10,269 bases of DNA from an uncultured Altererythrobacter sp. (GCA_946886175.1 CAMPIA010000031.1:1-10269); one strand, 5' to 3'. Positions 1-7,338 are shown, counted from the first letter of the stretch. Notes: generated by a model from the letters alone, not told the origin. Numbers and translations are program-made.

Positions 1-188
1 GAGTGGGCGGGATCGGCAGCGCGGAGGACGCCTGGGCGCGCATCCGCGCGGGTGCCAGCCTGGTCCAGCTCTACAGCGCGATGGTCTACGAAGGCCCCGG
101 CATAGCGCGGAAAATCGTGCGCGGGCTGGAGGCGCTGATGCGGCGCGATGGCTTCACTACCCTTGCCCAGGCGGTCGGGAGCGAATAG
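1..188 (+). CDS. pyrD: Dihydroorotate dehydrogenase (quinone), class 2, C-terminal end
   Basis: Partial gene; the 5' end lies outside the window. The 62 visible codons give the C-terminal end of a class 2, membrane-associated dihydroorotate dehydrogenase, which oxidises dihydroorotate to orotate with quinone as acceptor in pyrimidine synthesis. The visible signature is the last FMN-phosphate-binding part of the barrel: [18 protein letters not shown], followed by [13 protein letters not shown] and a terminal helix ending AQAVGSE. This tail is typical of the family. The TAG stop lies only 10 bases before the preferred start of the gamma-glutamyltransferase gene, so the two may be co-transcribed. 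Nothing in the visible part looks damaged. Confidence 0.88.
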   Translation, partial: VGGIGSAEDAWARIRAGASLVQLYSAMVYEGPGIARKIVRGLEALMRRDGFTTLAQAVGSE

Positions 189-198
189 CCCCGCGGGC

Positions 199-1902
199 AT
201 GTTTCGGAACCTCGCCCTGCCTTTCGTCGCCGCGCTCGCCCTCGCCGGGTGCGCGACCGTCCCCGCAACCACGCCCGACACCGCCTTCATCGGCACCGTC
301 AGCGCCGCCGACCCGCGCGCGCAGGAGGCGGGCATGGCCATGCTGCGCCGGGGCGGCAGCGCGACCGACGCGGCGATCGCGACGATGCTCGCGCTCAACG
401 TGGTCGAACCGCAGAGCTCGGGCATCGGCGGCGGCGGCTTCATGGTCCGCGGCGCGGCCGACGGCACGGTCGAGACCTTCGACGGGCGCGAGACCGCCCC
501 CGCCGGCGCCACGCCCGAGTGGTTCCTGACCGACGAGGGCACGGTTCCGCCGTTCGAACAGTCGGTGAAAAGCGGGCTCAGCGTCGGCGTGCCCGGCAAT
601 ATCGCGCTCGCCGCACTGGCGCATGCCCGGCACGGCACGCTGCCCTGGGCGACCTTGTTCGAGCCCGCGATCGAACTCGCGCGCGAGGGCTTCCGCATCA
701 ACCCGCGACTCAACCGCTCGCTCGCGACGACCTCCGAGCGCGCCGCCTGGACCGAAACCGGCCGCGCGCTGTACTTCGATGCCGCCGGGGAGCCCTATCC
801 GGCCGGCCACCTGGTGGTGAACGAACAGCTCGCGCGCACCTTCGAGGCGATCGCCGCCGCCGGGCCCGACGCGTTTTACGAGGGTCCGCGCGCAGCAGCG
901 CTGGCGCAGACGGTCGCCGCGCATACCCCGCGCGAGGGAGCGATGACCCCGGCCGATCTCGCGGGCTATCAGGCGAAGGAGCGCGAGGCGGTGTGCGGCA
1001 CCTATCGCGACTATCGCGTGTGCGGGATGGGGCCGCCGACCTCGGGCGGGGTCGCGGTGCTCCAGATCCTCGGCCAGCTCGAGCGCTTCGATCTCGCGGC
1101 GCTCGGCCCGCAGAACCCGGCGACCTGGCACCTGTTCCTCGAATCGCAGCGGCTCGCCTATGCCGACCGCGAGCTCTACCTCGCCGACAGCGATTTCGTC
1201 CCGGTCCCGGTCGCCGGCCTGCTCGACGAGAATTACCTCGCCCAGCGCAGCGCGCTGATCGATCCCGGTTCGACGATGCAGGCCGTCGTCGCCGGTGTCC
1301 CCGCGGGCGCCGACACCGCGCTCGCCGACGGCGACGAGCCGGCCGAGCACGGCACCTCGCACTTCGCGGTGGTCGGCCCGGACGAGACGATGATCAGCTA
1401 CACTTCGACGATCGAGAGCGCATTCGGCTCGGGGCTGATGACAGGCGGCTTCTACCTCAACAACGAGCTGACCGACTTCAGCCGCTCGCCGCGCGTGGAC
1501 GGACGACTCGTCGCCAACCGCGTCGAAGGCGGCAAGCGCCCGCGCAGCTCGATGTCGCCGATGATCGTGTGGGATCCTCAGGGGCGGCCGGTGCTCGCGA
1601 TCGGCGCGGCGGGCGGCAGCACGATCCCGGTGCAGACCGCCCGCAGCATCATCGGGGTGATCGATTTCGGCCTCGGCGCCGAGGCCGCGCTCGGCATGCC
1701 CTTCACCATGGCCAACGGCGATAGCGTGACGGTCGAACGGGGCACCTGGATGGAAGCCGCGATCCCCGCGTTCCGCGCGCTGGGCCACACCAAGGTCTCG
1801 GCGCGGGCGGCGGGCGCGAAGGGCAACGCCGTGCTCCGCCGCGGCGATCGCTGGATCAGCGCGCGCGATCCGCGGATCGAGGCGCAGCTCATCCTGCCCT
1901 GA
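199..1902 (+). CDS. ggt: Gamma-glutamyltransferase, predicted lipoprotein
   Basis: A 567-residue gamma-glutamyltransferase (Ntn-hydrolase), which cleaves or transfers the gamma-glutamyl group of glutathione and related compounds in the cell envelope. I chose the ATG at 199 because it starts a clean lipoprotein signal: MFRNLALPFVAALALAGC, with lipobox LAGC and lipidated Cys18. An in-frame ATG at 148 would overlap pyrD and push the signal inward. No strong ribosome site is visible for either. Key residues: Arg97 in DGRETAPA (glutamate carboxylate binding), the autocleavage/nucleophile Thr386 in HGTSHFAVV, KRPRSSMSP around Ser450-Ser451, and the oxyanion pair Gly472-Gly473 in AAGGST. Two Cys flank the segment CGTYRDYRVC. 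Known of the family: the proenzyme cleaves itself before the Thr into large and small subunits. Inference: it faces the periplasm, anchored to a membrane. Ala at +2 after Cys fits outer-membrane sorting. Confidence 0.93.
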   Translation: MFRNLALPFVAALALAGCATVPATTPDTAFIGTVSAADPRAQEAGMAMLRRGGSATDAAIATMLALNVVEPQSSGIGGGGFMVRGAADGTVETFDGRETAPAGATPEWFLTDEGTVPPFEQSVKSGLSVGVPGNIALAALAHARHGTLPWATLFEPAIELAREGFRINPRLNRSLATTSERAAWTETGRALYFDAAGEPYPAGHLVVNEQLARTFEAIAAAGPDAFYEGPRAAALAQTVAAHTPREGAMTPADLAGYQAKEREAVCGTYRDYRVCGMGPPTSGGVAVLQILGQLERFDLAALGPQNPATWHLFLESQRLAYADRELYLADSDFVPVPVAGLLDENYLAQRSALIDPGSTMQAVVAGVPAGADTALADGDEPAEHGTSHFAVVGPDETMISYTSTIESAFGSGLMTGGFYLNNELTDFSRSPRVDGRLVANRVEGGKRPRSSMSPMIVWDPQGRPVLAIGAAGGSTIPVQTARSIIGVIDFGLGAEAALGMPFTMANGDSVTVERGTWMEAAIPAFRALGHTKVSARAAGAKGNAVLRRGDRWISARDPRIEAQLILP

Positions 1903-2002
1903 GACGCCCGGCTCACGCGGGCTTGCCGCTACGCCGCGCCCGGCGTAATCCCAGCCAACCGGTCGCAGATGAAACCGGGTGCGGGAGCAGGAGCCCAACG
2001 AC

Positions 2003-3808
2003 TTGAACTTGTCCGACATCGATTCGGCGAACAATCTCGTCGAACTTTTCCTCGAGCGCGCCGACGCCAAGGGGGACGCCACGTTCCTCGGCGTCAAGCG
2101 CGAAGGCGCCTGGCAAACGATCTCGTGGCGCGAAGCGGCCGCGACGGTCTGCGTTCTGGCGGAGAACCTGCGCGCGCTCGGGCTCGAAACCGGCGACCGG
2201 GTGATGCTGGTCAGCGAGAACCGCCCCGAGTGGTGCATCGCCGATCTCGCGATCATGGCCGCCGGGTGCGTGACCGTCCCCGCCTACGTCACCAACACCG
2301 AACGCGACCACGTCCACATCCTCGACAATTCGGGCGCGCGAGCGGTCGTCGTCTCGACCGAGAAGCTCTCGCGCCCGCTGCTGCCCGCGATCATGCGCAC
2401 CGGCATCGCCGAGCACCTCATTCCGATCGAGGGCATCCGCCAGTACCAGTCGGGCGGGCTCACCTGCCACGCCTGGTCGCAGATGACGCAGGGCGATGGC
2501 CCCGCGGCGCGCAAGGCGGTCGAGGAACGACTGGCCGGGATCGGCCGCGCCGACACCGCCTGCATCATCTACACCAGCGGCACCGGCGGTGCGCCGCGCG
2601 GGGTCTTGCAGCACCATGGCTCGATCCTGTGCAACGTCGCCGGAGCGGCGGACATTCTCGAAAGCGATTTCGGGCTTTCCGAAGACGAGCGCTTTCTCTC
2701 GTTCCTCCCGCTCAGCCACGCTTACGAACACACCGGCGGGCAATATCTGCCGATCGCGGTGGGTGCGGAGATCTTCTACGCCGAGGGGCTCGAAAAGCTC
2801 GCCAGCAACATCGAGGAGACGCGCCCGACGATCATGGTCGTGGTCCCGCGCCTGTTCGAGGTGCTGCGCCAGCGGATCATGAAGCAGGTCGACAAGCAGG
2901 GCGGCGCGGCCAAGGCGCTGATGGACCGCGCGCTCTCGCTGGGCCAACGCCGGGCCGAAGGGCGCTATCGGCTGGGCGACAAGACGCTGAACTTCGTGCT
3001 CGAGCGGCTGCTGCGGCCGAAGATACGCCAGCGCTTCGGCGGGAGGATCAAGGCGATGGTCAGCGGGGGTGCGCCGCTCAATCCCGAGGTCGGGTTGTTC
3101 TTCGAGGCGATGGGGCTGACCATGCTGCAAGGCTACGGCCAGACAGAGGCCGGTCCGGTCATCAGCTGCAACCGCCCGAGCGCGGGCATTGCGATGCACA
3201 CCGTCGGCCCGCCGATGCGCGGCGTCGAGATCCGCATCGCCGAGGATGGCGAAATTCTCTGCCGCGGCGAGCTCGTGATGCACGGCTACTGGCGCAACAA
3301 GGCCGAGACCGAGCGCACGCTGGTCGACGGCTGGCTCCACACCGGCGACATCGGCCATCTCGACGACAAAGGCCGGATCGTCATCACCGACCGCAAGAAG
3401 GACATGATCGTCAACGACAAGGGCGACAACGTCGCTCCGCAGAAGCTCGAAGGCATGCTGACCCTGCGGCCCGAGATCGCGCAGGCGATGGTAAGCGGCG
3501 ACAAGCGCCCCTACGTGGTCGGGCTGATCGTGCCGGATGCCGAATGGGCGCTCGAATGGGCCAAGGCGAACGACATCCGCTTCGACATGGCCGAGCTCCA
3601 GGCGCTGCCGGCGTTCCGCAGCGCGGTGCGCGCGGCGATCGACGCGGTGAACCAGGATCTTTCGGTGATCGAGAAGGTGCGCCAGTTCGCCTTCGCCGAC
3701 GAGCCGTTCGGGATCGAGAACGAGGAAATGACCCCGAGCCTGAAGATCCGCCGACACAAGATCCGCGAACGCTACGGCGACCGAATGGATGCGCTCTATC
3801 GGGGCTAG
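2003..3808 (+). CDS. Long-chain fatty-acid--CoA ligase (AMP-forming)
   Basis: A 601-residue AMP-binding enzyme of the long-chain acyl-CoA synthetase (FadD/Faa-like, COG1022) group, which activates fatty acids through an acyl-adenylate to acyl-CoA. The TTG at 2003 is preferred because AGGAG (1989-1993) lies 9 bases upstream; an in-frame GTG at 1979 would add 8 residues but has no visible ribosome site. Motifs in order: phosphate loop YTSGTGGAPRG at residues 190-200 (usual form YTSGTTGxPKG, so the Lys is Arg199 here), LPLSHAYEHTGG, adenine-binding GYGQTE at 377-382, TGD at 447-449, hinge DRKKD at 463-467, and the C-terminal catalytic Lys581 in TPSLKIRRHK. Length and motif order are normal and the protein looks intact. 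It follows ggt in the same direction after a 100-base gap and converges with mntA, leaving 3 bases between the stops. The exact chain-length preference cannot be read from sequence. Confidence 0.9.
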   Translation: MNLSDIDSANNLVELFLERADAKGDATFLGVKREGAWQTISWREAAATVCVLAENLRALGLETGDRVMLVSENRPEWCIADLAIMAAGCVTVPAYVTNTERDHVHILDNSGARAVVVSTEKLSRPLLPAIMRTGIAEHLIPIEGIRQYQSGGLTCHAWSQMTQGDGPAARKAVEERLAGIGRADTACIIYTSGTGGAPRGVLQHHGSILCNVAGAADILESDFGLSEDERFLSFLPLSHAYEHTGGQYLPIAVGAEIFYAEGLEKLASNIEETRPTIMVVVPRLFEVLRQRIMKQVDKQGGAAKALMDRALSLGQRRAEGRYRLGDKTLNFVLERLLRPKIRQRFGGRIKAMVSGGAPLNPEVGLFFEAMGLTMLQGYGQTEAGPVISCNRPSAGIAMHTVGPPMRGVEIRIAEDGEILCRGELVMHGYWRNKAETERTLVDGWLHTGDIGHLDDKGRIVITDRKKDMIVNDKGDNVAPQKLEGMLTLRPEIAQAMVSGDKRPYVVGLIVPDAEWALEWAKANDIRFDMAELQALPAFRSAVRAAIDAVNQDLSVIEKVRQFAFADEPFGIENEEMTPSLKIRRHKIRERYGDRMDALYRG

Positions 3809-3811
3809 GGC

Positions 3812-4117
3812 CTACACCAGCGCGATCTTCCTGCGGTCGATTATTGCGCCGAATTCCGCACCGACGGCAGAGCGATCGACCAGGTCCACCTTCCAGGGCA
3901 AGGGCGCATTGTCGAACGCTTCGGACAGCGCGGCAAGCGCGGCCAACGAAAGGGGTTCCGGGCCTTCGAGCGAAAGATCCAGGTCGGACCAGGGCTTGAC
4001 CCTGCCGCCGGCCCTGCTGCCGAATACGTAGGCTCGATATCCTCGCGGCAGCCCCCGCGCGAGAATGCCGGTCACCGTCTTCCGCTCCTCGGCCGTGAGC
4101 GCGAGCGCCCCTGTCAC
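3812..4117 (-). CDS. mntA: MntA-type nucleotidyltransferase antitoxin
   Basis: A 101-residue minimal nucleotidyltransferase. The diagnostic GS-x10-DxD motif is complete: Gly33-Ser34 and Asp45-Leu46-Asp47 in FGSRAGGRVKPWSDLDL, with a likely third metal-binding carboxylate at Asp78 in WKVDLVD. Known of the family: in the Shewanella HepT/MntA pair, the MNT protein uses ATP to add AMP to a Tyr of the HEPN RNase and so silences it. The chosen GTG start (4117-4115) overlaps the TGA stop of the upstream hepT frame as GTGA, the usual sign of translational coupling in these pairs. Upstream codons in this frame run antisense-like through hepT and are not coding. The gene is intact although its partner is frameshifted. 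Related MNT proteins also occur alone, so function without the toxin is unclear. Confidence 0.82.
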   Translation of the reverse strand: MTGALALTAEERKTVTGILARGLPRGYRAYVFGSRAGGRVKPWSDLDLSLEGPEPLSLAALAALSEAFDNAPLPWKVDLVDRSAVGAEFGAIIDRRKIALV

Positions 4118-4517
4118 CGCACCTCGCCGTCGGTAAGCCGTTGCAGGACGAAACGCGCCTCCTGGAGAAACTCCGGGATCATGGCGACCACCGCGTTCGC
4201 CTGAACTTCGTCGTAAGTGTGCGACGTGATATTGCGCATCTTGCGATAGGCTTCCCAGGCGGGCCATCCCTGCTCGAGCAGGCCCTGCTCGTACCCGTGC
4301 GCACCAGCGTCGGGGAGCTCATCCGGTCGATCTCGCCGGGGGCGGCGGCGGCTTCGAGCGCGCGGCGTAGCATCCTTTGCGACAGATCGTAGGTAGATTC
4401 GAAGCGCAGGATCAAACCGTCGCGAAGCTGGCCGTCGGCCGGTTCGGACAGGTGCCGCGAAAGACCTTCACTAAGGCGCGCGACGGCCTTTTCCAGCGAC
4501 GTGAAATCGAGCGACAT
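4114..4517 (-). pseudogene. hepT: Frameshifted HepT-like HEPN toxin (HI0074 family)
   Basis: Reading from ATG 4517 gives MSLDFTSLEKAVARLSEGL and about 75 residues typical of a HEPN/HI0074-type nucleotidyltransferase partner. The frame then goes wrong near 4293-4296 (GTACCC on the plus strand). Downstream homology continues in another frame: GYEQGLLEQGWPAWEAYRKM, then RNITSHTYDE, ending GEVR at TGA 4116-4114. Adding one base near 4294 gives a 134-residue protein of normal family length, carrying the RNase motif R95-x4-H100-x-Y102, where Tyr102 is the expected AMPylation target. As sequenced, translation leaves the frame before this motif and stops at 4179 after 112 residues, so the toxin should be inactive. 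A sequencing or assembly error in the G-run is possible. No classic slippery heptamer is present to suggest programmed shifting. The stop overlaps the mntA start as GTGA. Confidence 0.8.
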
Positions 4518-4568
4518 GGAGTTGGCTATCGTCGGTTGCACCGGTGACGGCAAGTAGTGCGGCTATGC

Positions 4569-5681
4569 CTAAGGCACGATCGTCGTGAACAGGTAGGTGG
4601 CGAAGATCGTCAGGTGGATCACGCCCTGAACCATCGTCGTCCGTCCGCGGCCGAGCGTCAGTGTCGCGACGAGCAGCGTCAGCGCGAGCAGCACCGTGGT
4701 CCGCATCGATAATCCCAGCTCGAGCTCGAGCCCCAGCATCAGCGCGACGATCGCGACCGCCGGGATCGTGAGGCCAATCGTGGCGAGCGCCGAGCCGATG
4801 GCGAGGTTGAGGCTCGTCTGCATCCGGTTCGCGCGCGCGGCGCGCAGGGCGGCGAAGCCTTCGGGCGCGAGGACGAGCGCGGCGATGATGATGCCGACCA
4901 GCGCGCGCGGCGCGCCGATCGCCGCGACCCCGGCCTCGATCGTCGGCGACAGGTTCTTCGCGAGGAACACCACCGCGACCAGCGCCACCAGCAGCACCGC
5001 CGCCGCGGCGGCCGCCTTGGTGCGTGGCACCGGGGGTTCGTGCGCGTGATCGTCCGCGTCGGGGATCTGGTGGAGGAAGTGGTCGCGGTGGCGGATCGTC
5101 TGCGCAACGACGAAGGTGGCGTAGATCAGGAGCGAGACGATCGCGACGAAGATCAATTGCTGCGAATTGTAGAACGCCCCGCCGGCGCTGGTGGTGTAAT
5201 TGGGCAGGACCAGCGTGAGGACCGAGAGCGTCGCGAGCATCGCCAGCCCGGCGCTTACGCCCGACTGGGTATAGCTCTGCTCGTGATGCCGCTGACCGCC
5301 CGCGAGCAGGCAGATGCCGACGATGCCGTTGATCGTGATCATGATCGCCGCGATCAGCGTGTCGCGCGCCAATGCCTGGGCCTGCGCGCCTTCCGAAAGC
5401 ATGATCGAGACGATCAGCGAGCTCTCGATCACCGTGACCGCGAGCGCGAGGACGAGCGTTCCGAACGGCTCGCCCAGATAATGCGCGAGAACCTCGGCGT
5501 GATAGACCGCGGCCATGATCGCGCCGCCGAGCAGCAGGCCGAGCGCGACCGAGCCGATGAACCCGTCAGGTTTGCCCAGCGCGACCGCTACGACCGCGAG
5601 CAGCGGCGCGATCGCAGCCCAGGGCACGATCCCGAACAGCGGCGCTTTCGGGGTGGGACCGGCAGGTGCGTTGGCGGACAT
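4569..5681 (-). CDS. chaA: Calcium/proton antiporter, ChaA type
   Basis: A 370-residue inner-membrane cation/proton antiporter of the CaCA superfamily, ChaA branch. The known role of the family is exchange of Ca2+ (and Na+/K+ in Escherichia coli) for protons. The two inverted alpha repeats are visible. The first lies at about residues 62-95, with HAEVLAHYLGEPFGTLVLAL and acidic Glu86 in AVTVIESS. The second lies at about 263-311, with ALVLAPEGFAALRAAR, Glu274, and an LNLAIGSALATIGLTIPAVA stretch. About 11 hydrophobic segments can be traced. Between the halves is a His/Asp-rich loop (residues 198-214, HRDHFLHQIPDADDHAH), a likely cytosolic metal-sensing or binding stretch. The ATG at 5681 starts a normal N-terminus. 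It is in the same direction as the 175-residue gene, 53 bases downstream of it. A small inverted repeat covers the start codon. Confidence 0.9.
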   Translation of the reverse strand: MSANAPAGPTPKAPLFGIVPWAAIAPLLAVVAVALGKPDGFIGSVALGLLLGGAIMAAVYHAEVLAHYLGEPFGTLVLALAVTVIESSLIVSIMLSEGAQAQALARDTLIAAIMITINGIVGICLLAGGQRHHEQSYTQSGVSAGLAMLATLSVLTLVLPNYTTSAGGAFYNSQQLIFVAIVSLLIYATFVVAQTIRHRDHFLHQIPDADDHAHEPPVPRTKAAAAAAVLLVALVAVVFLAKNLSPTIEAGVAAIGAPRALVGIIIAALVLAPEGFAALRAARANRMQTSLNLAIGSALATIGLTIPAVAIVALMLGLELELGLSMRTTVLLALTLLVATLTLGRGRTTMVQGVIHLTIFATYLFTTIVP

Positions 5682-5699
5682 GCCGCCTAGCTAGCGGCA
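5681..5699 (-). other. Inverted repeat over the chaA start codon
   Basis: TGCCGC (5681-5686) and GCGGCA (5694-5699) form a perfect 6-bp stem with a 7-base loop CTAGCTA. On the minus strand the stem includes the last base pairs before and the first base of the chaA ATG, and it holds the only weak ribosome-site-like bases (AGGCGG). It could hide the chaA start in RNA. It lacks a U-tract, so a terminator role for the upstream gene is less likely. Confidence 0.35.
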
Positions 5700-5734
5700 A
5701 TCGACAGGCGCGCCAATGGCGGCGCGGCGGCGAA

Positions 5735-6262
5735 TCAGGCGGCTTCGCGCTCGATATATTCGGGGTAGAAGCTCGGCGCGCGATCGGACCAGCCCGGCGC
5801 GGTCGCTGCGGCTTCGCTCAACGACTGGAGCAGGACCTTGCGGCGGCTCGGCTTGATCTGCGGCAGCGCGCTCGCGGCGCAGAAGGCGCTCGGCAGCCAC
5901 GGGCGCGCATCGGCGCCGAGCAGCCGCTCGTAGAGAAAGCGGAAGGCGGAGAAGCACTCGATCCGCTCCTGCGCGAGATCGAACGCGGCGACGCGGGTCA
6001 GCTTGCCGACGAAAGTCTCGATCCCGTCGAAGCCCGAATCCGCCGGGATCGACGCGCGCAGCACCTTCAGTTCCTGGTAGGCGACGTATTGGCTGCGGAT
6101 CGCGGCGTTCTCGCCCGCGTCGCGCGCCCAGAGCTTGAACGCATCCTGCCGGCCGAGCCCGATGTCGAGGCTGCGCTTGATGTAGCGCTGCTCGGCGGCG
6201 GAAAAGCTGGCGAACTCGCGCATTTCGGCGATGGTGAGCGAAGCGGTGGCGGCCTTGGGCAT
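5735..6262 (-). CDS. Protein of unknown function, 175 residues
   Basis: I do not recognise this protein. It is soluble-looking, with no signal peptide and no membrane segment. It starts MPKAATASLTIAEMREFASF, is mostly predicted helix, and contains scattered aromatic and charged residues such as SAFRFLYERLLGADARPWLP and a C-terminal PSFYPEYIEREAA. The ATG at 6262 is supported by AGGGAA about 9 bases upstream on the minus strand. Codon use matches the neighbours (GC-rich third positions), so I regard it as a real gene rather than a shadow. It has its own 66-base leader after thiSG, with a small hairpin next to the ribosome site and a near-consensus CtrA-type site, which suggests separate transcription. 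A lineage-restricted conserved hypothetical is most likely. Confidence 0.72.
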   Translation of the reverse strand: MPKAATASLTIAEMREFASFSAAEQRYIKRSLDIGLGRQDAFKLWARDAGENAAIRSQYVAYQELKVLRASIPADSGFDGIETFVGKLTRVAAFDLAQERIECFSAFRFLYERLLGADARPWLPSAFCAASALPQIKPSRRKVLLQSLSEAAATAPGWSDRAPSFYPEYIEREAA

Positions 6263-6276
6263 GGTCGGCGTTTCCC

Positions 6277-6292
6277 TGTTGCAGGGGCAACA
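6277..6292 (-). promoter_or_regulatory. Leader hairpin next to the ribosome site of the 175-residue gene
   Basis: TGTTGC and GCAACA form a perfect 6-bp inverted repeat with a 4-base loop. On the minus strand the second arm runs directly into GGGAAA, the probable ribosome-binding site, 14 bases before the ATG begins. It could be an RNA hairpin affecting translation or a small operator. The stem is seen; the role is inference. Confidence 0.35.
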
Positions 6293-6304
6293 TCGCCGGA
6301 CTCG

Positions 6305-6320
6305 GTTAATTTCGCGTTAG
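6305..6320 (-). promoter_or_regulatory. CtrA-type binding site, near consensus
   Basis: The minus strand reads CTAA-CGCGAAA-TTAAC, which matches the alphaproteobacterial CtrA consensus TTAA-N7-TTAAC at all but the first base. It stands out as AT-rich in a GC-rich setting and lies about 43 bases before the ATG of the 175-residue gene, where a promoter would sit. The match to the consensus is seen; binding by CtrA is inference, and chance occurrence is possible. Confidence 0.35.
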
Positions 6321-6328
6321 TGGTGTTG

Positions 6329-7321
6329 TTAGATCAGCCCCGCCAGCGGACTACTGGGATCGGCATATTTCCGCGTCGCCATGCGGCCGGAGAGGTAGGC
6401 GTCGCGCCCCGCCTCGACCGCGAGCTTCATCGCGCGCGCCATGCGGATCGGGTCCTTCGCCTCGGCGATCGCGGTGTTCATCAGCACGCCGTCGCAGCCC
6501 AATTCCATCGCCACCGCCGCATCGCTGGCGGTGCCGACCCCGGCGTCGACCAGCACCGGCACGCTCGCGCCCTCGACGATCAGGCGGATGGTCACGCGGT
6601 TCTGGATGCCGAGGCCCGAGCCGATCGGCGCGCCCAGCGGCATGACCGCGACCGCGCCGGCCTCTTCGAGTTGCTTCGCCGCGATCGGATCGTCGACGCA
6701 GTAGACCATCGGCAGGAAGCCTTCGCTGGCGAGCACCTCGGTCGCCTTCAGGGTCTCGCGCATATCGGGGTAGAGCGTGCGCGCCTCGCCCAGCACCTCG
6801 AGCTTGACCAGGTCCCAGCCGCCCGCCTCGCGCGCCAGCCGCAGCGTGCGGATCGCATCCTCGGCGGTGAAGCAGCCCGCGGTGTTGGGCAGGTAGGTGA
6901 TCTTCTTCGGATCGATGAAGTCGGTCAGCATCGGCGCCTTGGGGTCGCTGACGTTCACGCGCCGGACCGCGACGGTGACGATCTCCGCGCCCGAAGCCTC
7001 GAGCGCGGCGGCGTTCTGCGCGAAATCCCTGTATTTGCCGGTGCCGACGATCAGCCGCGAGCGAAAGGTGCGCCCGGCCACGCTCCAGGTGTCGTCACTC
7101 GCGGGCGCATGGTCGCCGCCGCCGACGAAGTGGACGATCTCGAGCGCGTCGCCGTCGCTCAGCGGGACGTCGGCGAGCGTCGAGCGCGGGACGATCTCGC
7201 CATTGCGTTCGACCGCGACCTTCTCGGGCGCGAGATCGAGCTCGCGCACGAGATCGGCGATCGTTGTGGTGGTGGTGCGGCGGGTCTCGCCGTTGACGGT
7301 GAGGGTGAGCGGGGCTGCCAT
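6329..7321 (-). CDS. thiSG: Fused sulfur carrier ThiS / thiazole synthase ThiG
   Basis: A 330-residue fusion that makes the thiazole phosphate of thiamine. Residues about 1-69 are a ubiquitin-like ThiS ([34 protein letters not shown], ending in [10 protein letters not shown]). Residues about 78-330 are Thi[20 protein letters not shown], the Schiff-base Lys173 in [48 protein letters not shown] and [12 protein letters not shown]. Normally ThiS ends freely in Gly-Gly, which is adenylated and thiocarboxylated; here that tail (67-69) is joined to ThiG. Such fusions are known in a subset of alphaproteobacteria. I start at ATG 7321, which fits ThiS N-termini. An in-frame TTG at 7342 overlaps the merC stop (TTGA) and is a weaker alternative. 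It lies 17 bases after merC, so co-transcription is likely. No thiamine-riboswitch-like leader is visible. Confidence 0.92.
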   Translation of the reverse strand: MAAPLTLTVNGETRRTTTTTIADLVRELDLAPEKVAVERNGEIVPRSTLADVPLSDGDALEIVHFVGGGDHAPASDDTWSVAGRTFRSRLIVGTGKYRDFAQNAAALEASGAEIVTVAVRRVNVSDPKAPMLTDFIDPKKITYLPNTAGCFTAEDAIRTLRLAREAGGWDLVKLEVLGEARTLYPDMRETLKATEVLASEGFLPMVYCVDDPIAAKQLEEAGAVAVMPLGAPIGSGLGIQNRVTIRLIVEGASVPVLVDAGVGTASDAAVAMELGCDGVLMNTAIAEAKDPIRMARAMKLAVEAGRDAYLSGRMATRKYADPSSPLAGLI

Positions 7322-7338
7322 GCCCCGCCAGATAGCGC

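Noticed and set aside
1906..1922. Hairpin GCCCG...CGGGC after ggt as a terminator
   Set aside because: The stem is only 5 bp with a 7-base loop and just two T's follow; too weak to call in GC-rich DNA.
157..2256. A 699-codon open frame on the minus strand
   Set aside because: It is a shadow of ggt and the acyl-CoA synthetase start; its translation is Arg/Ala/His-rich with no family motifs, as expected of antisense frames in GC-rich coding DNA.
1913..3757. A 614-codon open frame antisense to the acyl-CoA synthetase
   Set aside because: Low-complexity Arg/Asp/His/Leu composition and no motifs, while the plus strand holds a complete adenylate-forming enzyme.
4287..4302. Programmed -1 frameshifting to join the two hepT frames
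   Set aside because: A -1 shift would restore the frame, but there is no X-XXY-YYZ slippery heptamer and no obvious downstream structure; mutation or sequencing error is simpler.
5709..5726. GC-rich stem CGCGCC/GGCGCG downstream of the 175-residue gene as a terminator
   Set aside because: No U-tract follows on the minus strand, and such stems are common by chance at this base composition.
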